The position numbers were made by a program, and so were the translations under genes. A stretch of DNA of 41,495 nucleotides from Reyranella sp. (GTDB taxonomy: Bacteria; Pseudomonadota; Alphaproteobacteria; Reyranellales; Reyranellaceae), in assembly GCF_004296935.1 (NCBI RefSeq), contig NZ_SCVH01000039.1, positions 1 through 41,495 of the forward strand, given 5' to 3'. This document shows, piece after piece, positions 34,891-41,495 of the stretch (the first letter of the stretch is position 1; every line of letters begins with the position of its first letter). A model generated the notes under the pieces. The model was not told the origin of the DNA and ran no database searches. It saw nothing but the letters and a program-made list of their open reading frames with translations.

Positions 34891-36495
34891 ATGAGAAACC
34901 GGATGCATTGCTTTGCGTTGGCGTGTTTGGTGTTGGTTGGCGTGATGGCGTTGGCGGTTGGAATGGCGGACCCGGCGCTGGCGCAGAAAGCCGGCGGTAT
35001 CCTGAAGATCCAGCATATGGATACGCCGCCCAGTGCCTCGATCCATGAAGAGGCGACCGTCTCGACGGCGGTGCCTTTCATGAGCGTTTTCAACAACCTC
35101 GTGATGTTCGACCAGAACGTCGCCAAGAACAGCTTCGAATCGATCGTGCCAGACCTCGCCACGAGCTGGACCTGGAGTGGGGACGGCACCAAGCTCGCCT
35201 TCAAGCTTCGTCAGGGTGTGAAGTGGCATGACGGCAAGCCGTTCACAGCCAAGGACGTGCAATGCACGTTCGAGTTGCTGCTCGGCACCGACAAGCTCAG
35301 GCGCAATCCACGCGGGGCCTGGTACAGCAATGTCGAGAAGGTGACGGCCGACAGCGATGTCGATGCCACATTCCACCTCAAGGCGCCGCAGCCCGCGCTG
35401 CTGGCGCTGCTCTCGTCTGGCTACACGCCGATCTATCCCTGCCATGTTCCCGTGGCAGACATGCGCCGCCATCCGATCGGCACGGGACCGTTCAAGTTCG
35501 TCGAGTTCAAGATGAAGGAGAGCATCAGGCTGGCGAAGAATCCCGACTACTGGAAGCCGGGACGGCCCTATCTCGACGGCATCGAGTTCACCATCATCCC
35601 CGACCGGTCGACCCGCATGCTGTCGTTCGTCGCCGGCAAGTTCGACATGACCTTCCCGACGGACGTCACGGTGCCGCTCCTGAAGAACCTGAAAAAGGAT
35701 GCGCCACAGGCAAAATGCACCATGCGGGCGACCGGCGTCTCCACCAACCTCATCATCAACCGAGATCTGCCGCCGTTCGACAACCCGAAGATCCGGCGCG
35801 CCATGGCGCTGACACTCGATCGACAGGAGTTCATCACCATTCTGAGCGAGGGCGAGAGCACGATGGGGGGCGCCATGCTGGCCCCGCCGGACGGCGTGTG
35901 GGGACTCCCGCCAGAAAGGCTCAAGAACATCATCGGCTACGGCAACGTCGAAAAGAGTCGTGAGCAAGGACGCGCATTGATGAGGGAGGCCGGCTACGGC
36001 CCCGACAAGCGGATGAAGCTCAAGGTCAGCACGCGCAACATCGCCACCTTCCGCGATCCGGCGACGATCCTGCTCGACCACCTGCGCCACATCTACATCG
36101 ACTCCGAACTCGAGATCATCGATACCGCCGTCTACTACAATCGCGTATTCAAGAAGGACTATGCGGTGGCGCTCAACCTCAGCGGCAGCGCGGTCGACGA
36201 TCCCGACGTCACCTTCTTCGAGGGCTACGCCTGCGGCAGCCTGCGCAACTACAACAACTACTGCGATCCGGAAATGACCAAGCTGTTCGAGGCGCAATCG
36301 CGCGAACTCGACCAGAAGAAGCGCCTGATGATGGTGTGGGAGATCGACGCCAAGCTGCAGGAGGCCATTGCCCGGCCGATCATCTCGAACGGCAGGGCGG
36401 CCGGCTGCTGGCAGCCGTACGTCAAGGACGTGACGATCCACACCAACAGCATCTACAACGGCTGGCGCTTCGAGGACGTCTGGCTCGATCGCTAA
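34891..36495 (+). CDS. ABC transporter substrate-binding protein, peptide/nickel (DppA-like) family
   Basis: 534 residues. Signal peptide (CFALACLVLVGVMALAVGMADPALAQ), then family 5 extracellular binding-protein motifs: PDLATSWTWSGDGTKLAFKLRQGVKWHDGKPFTAKDV, RHPIGTGPFKFVEF, NPDYWKPGRPYLDGIEF and IRRAMALTLDRQEF. Binds peptides or other small solutes in the periplasm. The ATG has GGGAGG upstream at ideal spacing. The matching permease and ATPase genes are absent from the window, so it is an orphan receptor or works with a distant transporter. Confidence 0.93.
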   Translation: MRNRMHCFALACLVLVGVMALAVGMADPALAQKAGGILKIQHMDTPPSASIHEEATVSTAVPFMSVFNNLVMFDQNVAKNSFESIVPDLATSWTWSGDGTKLAFKLRQGVKWHDGKPFTAKDVQCTFELLLGTDKLRRNPRGAWYSNVEKVTADSDVDATFHLKAPQPALLALLSSGYTPIYPCHVPVADMRRHPIGTGPFKFVEFKMKESIRLAKNPDYWKPGRPYLDGIEFTIIPDRSTRMLSFVAGKFDMTFPTDVTVPLLKNLKKDAPQAKCTMRATGVSTNLIINRDLPPFDNPKIRRAMALTLDRQEFITILSEGESTMGGAMLAPPDGVWGLPPERLKNIIGYGNVEKSREQGRALMREAGYGPDKRMKLKVSTRNIATFRDPATILLDHLRHIYIDSELEIIDTAVYYNRVFKKDYAVALNLSGSAVDDPDVTFFEGYACGSLRNYNNYCDPEMTKLFEAQSRELDQKKRLMMVWEIDAKLQEAIARPIISNGRAAGCWQPYVKDVTIHTNSIYNGWRFEDVWLDR

Positions 36496-36593
36496 AGGTC
36501 GAAGGCATCAACGGCCTCTCTGCGGCGATGAGGATCGCGGAGAGGTCTTGCAATTGCAGCGCCAGAGGGCGGCCGGGACGACCTGGCTTGCAG

Positions 36594-36965
36594 CTATTTT
36601 GCCAGCGACTCGAGCCAGCGGCGCGCAGGTGCCGGCGTGCGGAAGACGCGCATTGGCCGATCGGCGGCCGCAAGCATGCCCAGCACCCGGGCGACCAGTT
36701 CGGCCTTGTCGTCAGGGACGACGACGGCCAACGGTCCCATGGGGCCCATCGCATGGAATTCCCGGAACCTTACGCCCAGCACAAGGAGATCCTCGGGGCT
36801 CATTCTGGTGTCGCCTTGGCTGCCGTCGAACAGCTTGCGGTAGGTCATCGCTCCGCTTGAGGCCATCTCACCGAGCAAGGCCTCGACGTCGCGGCGGGTG
36901 ACATCGCCGTCCGCGATGGCGGTGATCAACCGGCTTTCAGAATCGATTGTCCAGGTGAGCGACAT
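36594..36965 (-). CDS. SpoIIAA-like single-domain protein
   Basis: 123 residues: MSLTWTIDSESRLITAIADGDVTRRDVEALLGEM, TYRKLFDG, PEDLLVLGVRFREFH, GPMGPLAVVVPDDK, and RPMRVFRTPAPARRWL. Matches the six-member family of this window. ATG at 36965; a TTG at 36977 with AGGGAAA upstream is possible. It is divergent from the glutathione S-transferase at 37089. Confidence 0.87.
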   Translation of the reverse strand: MSLTWTIDSESRLITAIADGDVTRRDVEALLGEMASSGAMTYRKLFDGSQGDTRMSPEDLLVLGVRFREFHAMGPMGPLAVVVPDDKAELVARVLGMLAAADRPMRVFRTPAPARRWLESLAK

Positions 36966-37088
36966 GCTGCTTGCCAATTTCCCTATGAGACCCGGAGGTT
37001 ATTTGACAGTCCTGAGGACGAAACGCCAGCATCGCCCACTTTGACATCGCTCACTCCGTGCAGCGAAAGTTCGGGAAAGGATAGCTGC

Positions 37089-37673
37089 ATGCTCACTTTC
37101 TATTTCTCGCCTGGATCGAGCTCGATGGCGCCGCACATCGCCCTGCACGAAACCGGCGCACCGTTCGAAGCCAAGCCCCTGTCGTTCGGCAAGAAAGAGA
37201 CGCGCACGCCCGAGTTCCTGGCGATCAACCCCAACGGCAAGGTGCCGGTGCTGCTGGTCGACGGCCGCGTTCTAACCGAGGTAGCGGGCATCCTGTTCTA
37301 TCTGGCGCGGGTGTTTCCCGCTGCGGGCCTGCTGCCGCAAGGAGACATCGAGGCCGAGGCGCAGGTGGTTTCCTGGATGTCCTATATCGCCTCGGCCATC
37401 CATCCGGCGCGGCGGCAGGGACTGGAGCACGCGCGCGAGGTTTACGCGGTCGCCGACAAGCGCCTGGGCAAGAACGACTGGGCGGTGGCAGGGCGATATT
37501 CGATCGCCGATATCCACCTGTTTCGTCTCTACTGGCGCTTCCGCAGTTCACTCGAGCCGGAACCGGGTGCGTTCCCCAATATCGAAGCGCACTACGCCCG
37601 CATGATGGCGCGACCGGCCGTGCAGCGGACGATCGAAATCGAGACGAAGATCGGCTACGTGCTGCCGGCGTGA
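37089..37673 (+). CDS. Glutathione S-transferase, beta-class-like
   Basis: 194 residues. MLTFYFSPGSSSMAPHIALHETGAPFE matches the beta-class start, but the position of the class's conserved Cys (SPGACS) is Ser here. NPNGKVPVLLVDG gives the cis-Pro and LTEVAGILFYLA the glutathione-contacting loop; AGRYSIADIHLFRLYWR is the C-domain motif. Conjugates or otherwise uses glutathione in the cytoplasm. AAGGAT lies before the ATG. Its 3' end overlaps the converging SpoIIAA-like gene by 19 bp. Confidence 0.92.
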   Translation: MLTFYFSPGSSSMAPHIALHETGAPFEAKPLSFGKKETRTPEFLAINPNGKVPVLLVDGRVLTEVAGILFYLARVFPAAGLLPQGDIEAEAQVVSWMSYIASAIHPARRQGLEHAREVYAVADKRLGKNDWAVAGRYSIADIHLFRLYWRFRSSLEPEPGAFPNIEAHYARMMARPAVQRTIEIETKIGYVLPA

Positions 37674-38062
37674 TCGCTGATCGAGACCTTTGCCTGCGCA
37701 GCGATCCAGCGACGCGCGGGCGCGATTTCGCGGAACATGCGCATCGGCCGATCGGCGGCGGCGAGCACACCGAGGATACGGGCAACCAAATCCCCTTGGC
37801 CGGGAGGCGTGACCACCGCCAGCGGGCCCATTGGACCCTGCGCATGGAATCCCCGGATCCTGACACCCAATGCCAGCAAGTCGTTGGCCGTCATCGCGGT
37901 GTAACCCCGGCTACCGTCGAACAGCTTGCGGTAGGCCATCGCATCGACCCCGGCCGCCTCCAGCGCGTCGAGAAAGGTGTCGGAGTCATGGCGGGTGACG
38001 TCGCCGACCGCGGCGGCCGTCAGTAGTCGTTCCTGATGATCGAGCGTCCAGAACAGAGGCAT
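37655..38062 (-). CDS. SpoIIAA-like single-domain protein
   Basis: 135 residues: MPLFWTLDHQERLLTAAAVGDVTRHDSDTFLDALEAAGVDA, AYRKLFDG, ANDLLALGVRIRGFH, GPMGPLAVVTPPGQ, and RPMRMFREIAPARRWI, with a short tail. Closest in the window to the copy at 36594, with a three-residue insertion. It tail-overlaps the GST gene and lies 29 bp downstream of the molybdenum hydroxylase stop, so it may be the last gene of that transcript. Confidence 0.87.
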   Translation of the reverse strand: MPLFWTLDHQERLLTAAAVGDVTRHDSDTFLDALEAAGVDAMAYRKLFDGSRGYTAMTANDLLALGVRIRGFHAQGPMGPLAVVTPPGQGDLVARILGVLAAADRPMRMFREIAPARRWIAAQAKVSISDHAGST

Positions 38063-38091
38063 GCTGCAAGCGAAATCTTCAGTTTCGACGG

Positions 38092-40434
38092 CTACTTGTC
38101 GTTCAGTAGACGCCAAACTTTTTCCGGCGTCACGGGCATGTCGATATGGCTGACGCCGATCTCGGCGAGCGCATCGACAACGGCATTCATGACCGCGGGC
38201 AGCGCACCGGCGCAGCCGGCCTCGCCGCAGCCCTTGATGCCCAGCCGGTTGGTCTTGCACGGCACGGAATGGTTCTCGATCGAGAAGTCCGGCGCGTCGG
38301 TCGCCCGCGGCATGGCGTAGTCCATATAGGAACCGGCCACGGGCTGGCCCTGCTGGTCGTAGACCGTGCGCTCCATCAGCGCCTGGCCGATGCCCTGAAT
38401 GACACCGCCGTGCGCCTGGCCCGCCACCAGCATTGGATTGATGACGGTGCCGAAGTCGTTGACCATGAAGTAGCGCACGACCTCGACCTGGCCGGTGTCA
38501 CGGTCGATCTCGACTTCGGCGATATGGCAACCGTTGGGGAAGGAAAACGGCGGATTGTCCGAGATGTGGCTGACGTCGAGCGACTGCGGCCCGTCAGGCG
38601 GTAGGCTGATGCCCGCACGCAGCCTGTCAGCAAGTTCGACGATGCTGATGCCGCGATCCGTGCCGGCGATGGTGAAGCGGCCGCGCGCAAACTCGATATC
38701 GACGGTCGCCGCTTCGAGCACGTGGGCTGCAATCTGCTTGCCTTGCTCGATCAGTTTGTCGCCGGCCTCGAGGAATGCCTGGCTGGCCACAAGCGCGGAT
38801 TTCGAACCGCCGGTGCCACCGCCCACCTTGAGCTGGTCGGAGTCACCCTGCAGCAGGCGAAAGCGCTCGAGAGGGACGCCGAGCTGGCTTCCCAGCACTT
38901 GGGCGAAAGGCGTGGCGTGGCCCTGGCCGTAATCGAGCGTACCGCTCAGCATCATGATTGTGCCGTCTTCCTCGAAGCGGATACCGCCGTATTCTTTGGC
39001 GGGCGGCCCCGTGACTTCGAGATAGGAGCCGATGCCGCGGCCGCGCAGCTTGTTGCGGGCCGCGCTCTCCTGCTTGCGCTTGTCGAAGCCCTGCCAATCG
39101 GCGGCGACCAGTGCCTTGTCAAGGATCGTGGTGAATTCGCCCGAATCGTAGTTCATGCCCGACGGCGCCTTGTAGGGCATCTGATCGGGCGCGATGTGGT
39201 TCAGCCGCCGCATCGCAATCCTGTCGATGCCCATCTCGCGCGCCGCCGTGTCGATCAGGCGCTCCATGTAGTAGTTGCCCTCGGGTCGTCCGGCGCCGCG
39301 ATAGGCGCCGACCGGCGTGGTGTTGGTGAACACGACCTTGGAATTCACTTCCATCGCCGGCGTCTTGTAGACGTCGATGACGTTCTTCACGGCGTTGGTC
39401 GTGGCCGGCATCGGCGGATAGATGTAGGCGCCGGCGTTGCCGGTACCGCTGAGACGAACGGCGAGGAACCTGCCTTCCTTGTCAAGCGCCAGCTCGGCGA
39501 TGCGTTGGTGATCGCGACCGGCATGGTCGCTCAGAAAGCTCTCGGAGCGCTCATCGGTCCACTTCACCGGCCGACCGAGCAGTTTGCCGCCCAGCAGCAG
39601 CGGGGCGTACTCTGGGTAGACCTGCGACTTCATGCCGAATGAGCCACCGACATTGCCGGTGAGGATGCGCACCTTGTCCGGCGGCACATTGAGCACGTCC
39701 CTGGCAATACCGCCGCGCAGCCCCATCACGCCCTGGCAGCCGACATGCAGGGTCCAGCGTCCCGTCTTCGAATCGTAGGAACCGAGCGCCGAGCGTGGCT
39801 CCATGGCGTTGACCACGATGCGGTTGGAGGCGATCTCGAGTCGCGTCACGTGGGCCGCCTCGGCGAAAGCCTTCTTGACCGCTTCGGCATCGCCGTAGTG
39901 GAAGTCGAGGGCGAGGTTGCCCGGCGCGTCCTCGTGAATCTGCGGTGCGCCGGGCTTCAGCGCATCGGCCGGACTGGTGACGGCTGGCAACTCCTCGATA
40001 TCGAGCTCGACGGCCTCGGCAGCGTCCTTGGCCTGCACCGCCGTCTCGGCCACGACGCAGGCCACGGCCTCGCCCACAAAGCGCACGCGGCCCTTGGCCA
40101 ACGATGGTCGAGGGGGCGTCTTCATCGGCTTGCCGTCGCGGTCCGGAATGTTCATCGGACATTTGAGCGGGCCGAAGCCCGCCGCCTCGAGATCGGCGTT
40201 GGTGTAGATGGCGAGCACGCCCGGCATTGCCATCGCCGCGGCGATGTCGATAGCCTTGAGAATGCCGTGCGCCTGCCGGCTGCGCACCATCACGGCATAG
40301 GCCTGGCCGGGCAGATTGATGTCGTCGGTGTAGCGGCCCTCGCCGCGCAGCAGCTTCGGATCCTCGGACCGCGGCACGGATTGGCCGACGCCGAACTTCA
40401 TCAATGCAAGACCGGTGTCGTCGAAAGAATCCAT
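38092..40434 (-). CDS. Molybdenum hydroxylase large subunit (xanthine dehydrogenase/CoxL-like)
   Basis: 780 residues, the full length of the molybdopterin-binding subunit. Opening GVGQSVPRSEDPKLLRGEGRYTDDI is standard; VGAYRGAGRPEG is the active-site loop of form II CoxL-type enzymes rather than true CO dehydrogenase; the catalytic Glu is in GCGEAGCAG near the C-terminus. Such enzymes hydroxylate aldehydes, purines or aromatic heterocycles with water as oxygen source. They need a 2Fe-2S subunit and a FAD subunit, and neither lies next to this gene in the window. Start at 40434 has GAGGG upstream. Confidence 0.92.
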   Translation of the reverse strand: MDSFDDTGLALMKFGVGQSVPRSEDPKLLRGEGRYTDDINLPGQAYAVMVRSRQAHGILKAIDIAAAMAMPGVLAIYTNADLEAAGFGPLKCPMNIPDRDGKPMKTPPRPSLAKGRVRFVGEAVACVVAETAVQAKDAAEAVELDIEELPAVTSPADALKPGAPQIHEDAPGNLALDFHYGDAEAVKKAFAEAAHVTRLEIASNRIVVNAMEPRSALGSYDSKTGRWTLHVGCQGVMGLRGGIARDVLNVPPDKVRILTGNVGGSFGMKSQVYPEYAPLLLGGKLLGRPVKWTDERSESFLSDHAGRDHQRIAELALDKEGRFLAVRLSGTGNAGAYIYPPMPATTNAVKNVIDVYKTPAMEVNSKVVFTNTTPVGAYRGAGRPEGNYYMERLIDTAAREMGIDRIAMRRLNHIAPDQMPYKAPSGMNYDSGEFTTILDKALVAADWQGFDKRKQESAARNKLRGRGIGSYLEVTGPPAKEYGGIRFEEDGTIMMLSGTLDYGQGHATPFAQVLGSQLGVPLERFRLLQGDSDQLKVGGGTGGSKSALVASQAFLEAGDKLIEQGKQIAAHVLEAATVDIEFARGRFTIAGTDRGISIVELADRLRAGISLPPDGPQSLDVSHISDNPPFSFPNGCHIAEVEIDRDTGQVEVVRYFMVNDFGTVINPMLVAGQAHGGVIQGIGQALMERTVYDQQGQPVAGSYMDYAMPRATDAPDFSIENHSVPCKTNRLGIKGCGEAGCAGALPAVMNAVVDALAEIGVSHIDMPVTPEKVWRLLNDK

Positions 40435-40475
40435 GCGCTTACCCTCGCAAATTCCTTGAGCAAATTCCAAGCCAC

Positions 40476-40503
40476 CTCACCCCGGGGATTTCCCCAGGGT
40501 GAG
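40476..40503. repeat. 13-bp inverted repeat between genes
   Basis: CTCACCCCGGGGA-TT-TCCCCAGGGTGAG, arms complementary at 12 of 13 positions. It follows the NIPSNAP gene on the minus strand and precedes the molybdenum hydroxylase. No T-run. A direct repeat of GCAAATTCC (40447 and 40460) lies beside it in the leader of the hydroxylase gene. Confidence 0.65.
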
Positions 40504-40525
40504 CTAAATCCATTGCCGATTGAGT

Positions 40526-41164
40526 CTATTTCAGCGGCGAATAGTTCGTCGGCAACAACAAGGTCGAGTGCATCGCCTGTAGTTTCTCCGGACCCTTGGC
40601 GAGATAGGCCTGCCACGCCGGATCCTTCATCGCAGCGCCACGCGCCTCGAAGCGCTCCTGCAGGTTCTTGTAACGCCAGAGGTGTATCCACTCGTTGGGT
40701 TGCGGGAACTCGCCCGTCCAGGCACCCCAGATCGGCGAGTACTTCTCACGCGCGGCCTGCACCTCCTTGAAATCCTTGCCGTACTGGACAGCGCCACCCA
40801 TGTTGCAGCGATAGACGCGCAGTTCGTAGATGTTGCCGGTGGTGCCGTCGTCCGGGCGGATATCGACCACAGGATTCATGAGGCGCAGGTCCTGACGCTC
40901 GATCAGCGGGCGGATCACCGGCACATAGCCTTCGGTCCACGGCTTGTGCTTGGCGAGCTCGCCGCGCAGCCGCGTGCGCTCTTCGTAGCTGTCGTATTTC
41001 CACAGGTGCCAGATCTGGTTCAGCGCGCCGAATTCGGCCGTCCAGTAGCCGTGGTTGACGCCGTAATTCTGACCGCGTGCCGGCCTGCCGATCGTCTCGG
41101 CAGCCTTGAGATATTCCGGCATCTTGCCGGGCTTCAGGGTGTAGCAGCGAAGCTCATAGACCAT
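40526..41164 (-). CDS. NIPSNAP family protein with two domains
   Basis: 212 residues made of two ferredoxin-like NIPSNAP repeats: MVYELRCYTLKPGKMPEYL with YWTAEFGALNQIWHLWKYDSYEERTRLR, and NIYELRVYRCNMG with WTGEFPQPNEWIHLWRYKNLQERFEAR. These alpha+beta-barrel dimers are of unknown or catabolic-accessory function in bacteria. Good ribosome site (GAGAGGAAA) before the ATG. It follows the enolase-superfamily gene by 11 bp and precedes the molybdenum hydroxylase, suggesting a single catabolic operon. Confidence 0.9.
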   Translation of the reverse strand: MVYELRCYTLKPGKMPEYLKAAETIGRPARGQNYGVNHGYWTAEFGALNQIWHLWKYDSYEERTRLRGELAKHKPWTEGYVPVIRPLIERQDLRLMNPVVDIRPDDGTTGNIYELRVYRCNMGGAVQYGKDFKEVQAAREKYSPIWGAWTGEFPQPNEWIHLWRYKNLQERFEARGAAMKDPAWQAYLAKGPEKLQAMHSTLLLPTNYSPLK

Positions 41165-41175
41165 GTCGTTTCCTC

Positions 41176-41495
41176 TCAGGGATGGGGATTCTTGGGCGGA
41201 TGCGCCCGCACCGCTTCCTCGTTGATGTCGGCACCCCAGCCCGGCCGGGTGGGCACGATCAGTTCGCCATTCTGGATCACCGGCGGGTGTGTCACCAGAT
41301 CATCCTTCCAGGGCACATCGTCGATATCGATTTCCATGATGCGGAAGTTGGGCATGGCGGCGCACAGGTGAGCGCTCATCAGCGTAGACATGTGGCCGTA
41401 GAAATTGTGCGGCGCACAGTTGATCTCGTAGGCCTCGGCCATGGTCGAGATCTTGAAGGACTCGGCCAGACCGTTCCACGGCACGTCGATGATCG
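41176..41495 (-). CDS. C-terminal part of a mandelate racemase-type enzyme (5' end off window)
   Basis: Only the last 106 residues are here; the frame is open to the right edge. IIDVPWNGLAESFKISTMAEAYEINCAPHNFYGHMSTLMSAHLCAAMPNFRIMEID is the typical barrel end of the family, with His in APHNFYGHM as a candidate active-site residue. It is a different enzyme from the one at 8598, which lacks this motif. Start and metal ligands lie outside. Confidence 0.9.
   Translation of the reverse strand, partial: IIDVPWNGLAESFKISTMAEAYEINCAPHNFYGHMSTLMSAHLCAAMPNFRIMEIDIDDVPWKDDLVTHPPVIQNGELIVPTRPGWGADINEEAVRAHPPKNPHP

Overview
High-GC bacterial DNA, probably from a soil or rhizosphere alphaproteobacterium (order not resolved). 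This is inferred from the strong G/C bias at third codon positions, two Bug-type (TctC-like) binding proteins, a glucan-exporter-like ABC protein of the NdvA/ChvA type, SpoIIAA-like and NIPSNAP proteins, and a groESL operon. I see no rRNA, tRNA, insertion sequence, phage gene or CRISPR array.

Layout. (1) 1-6854, minus strand: a three-gene surface-glycan cluster. It encodes an NdvA-like exporter, an unrecognised 536-residue protein, and a very large glycosyltransferase that is open from 3423 to the left edge. That last protein has four tandem GT-A units in 1141 residues, two with intact metal motifs and two degenerate, and probably a fifth unit off the edge. (2) 6855-8335: a regulatory gap, a SpoIIAA-like protein and a secreted protein with a broken 5' end. 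(3) 8598-16559, minus strand: a catabolic run (IlvD/Edd dehydratase, two acyl-CoA dehydrogenases, MFS and Bug uptake proteins, enolase-superfamily enzyme), punctuated by a 27-bp repeat and a large inverted repeat. (4) 16699-19089: a 39-residue membrane peptide, a small lipoprotein, a second Bug protein and a BI-1 family membrane protein. (5) 19232-24875: a small unknown, two back-to-back SGNH proteins, DUF1993, a Cys-rich secreted protein and an MFS exporter. (6) 24954-28717: three SpoIIAA-like copies (one frameshifted), a GST, small proteins and a TetR-like regulator. (7) 28714-32175: groES-groEL, bracketed by two paralogous TetR-like regulators. (8) 32188-41495: a nuclease-like protein with altered metal ligands, a D-hydroxyacid dehydrogenase, a SET-domain protein, a peptide-binding lipoprotein-type ABC component, a GST between two more SpoIIAA-like genes, a lone molybdenum hydroxylase subunit, a NIPSNAP protein and the tail of another enolase-superfamily enzyme.

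The most novel elements are the tandem glycosyltransferase cluster and the dispersed family of six short SpoIIAA-like proteins, four of them beside or near glutathione S-transferase genes. Functions come from reading protein motifs by eye; no database search was possible.
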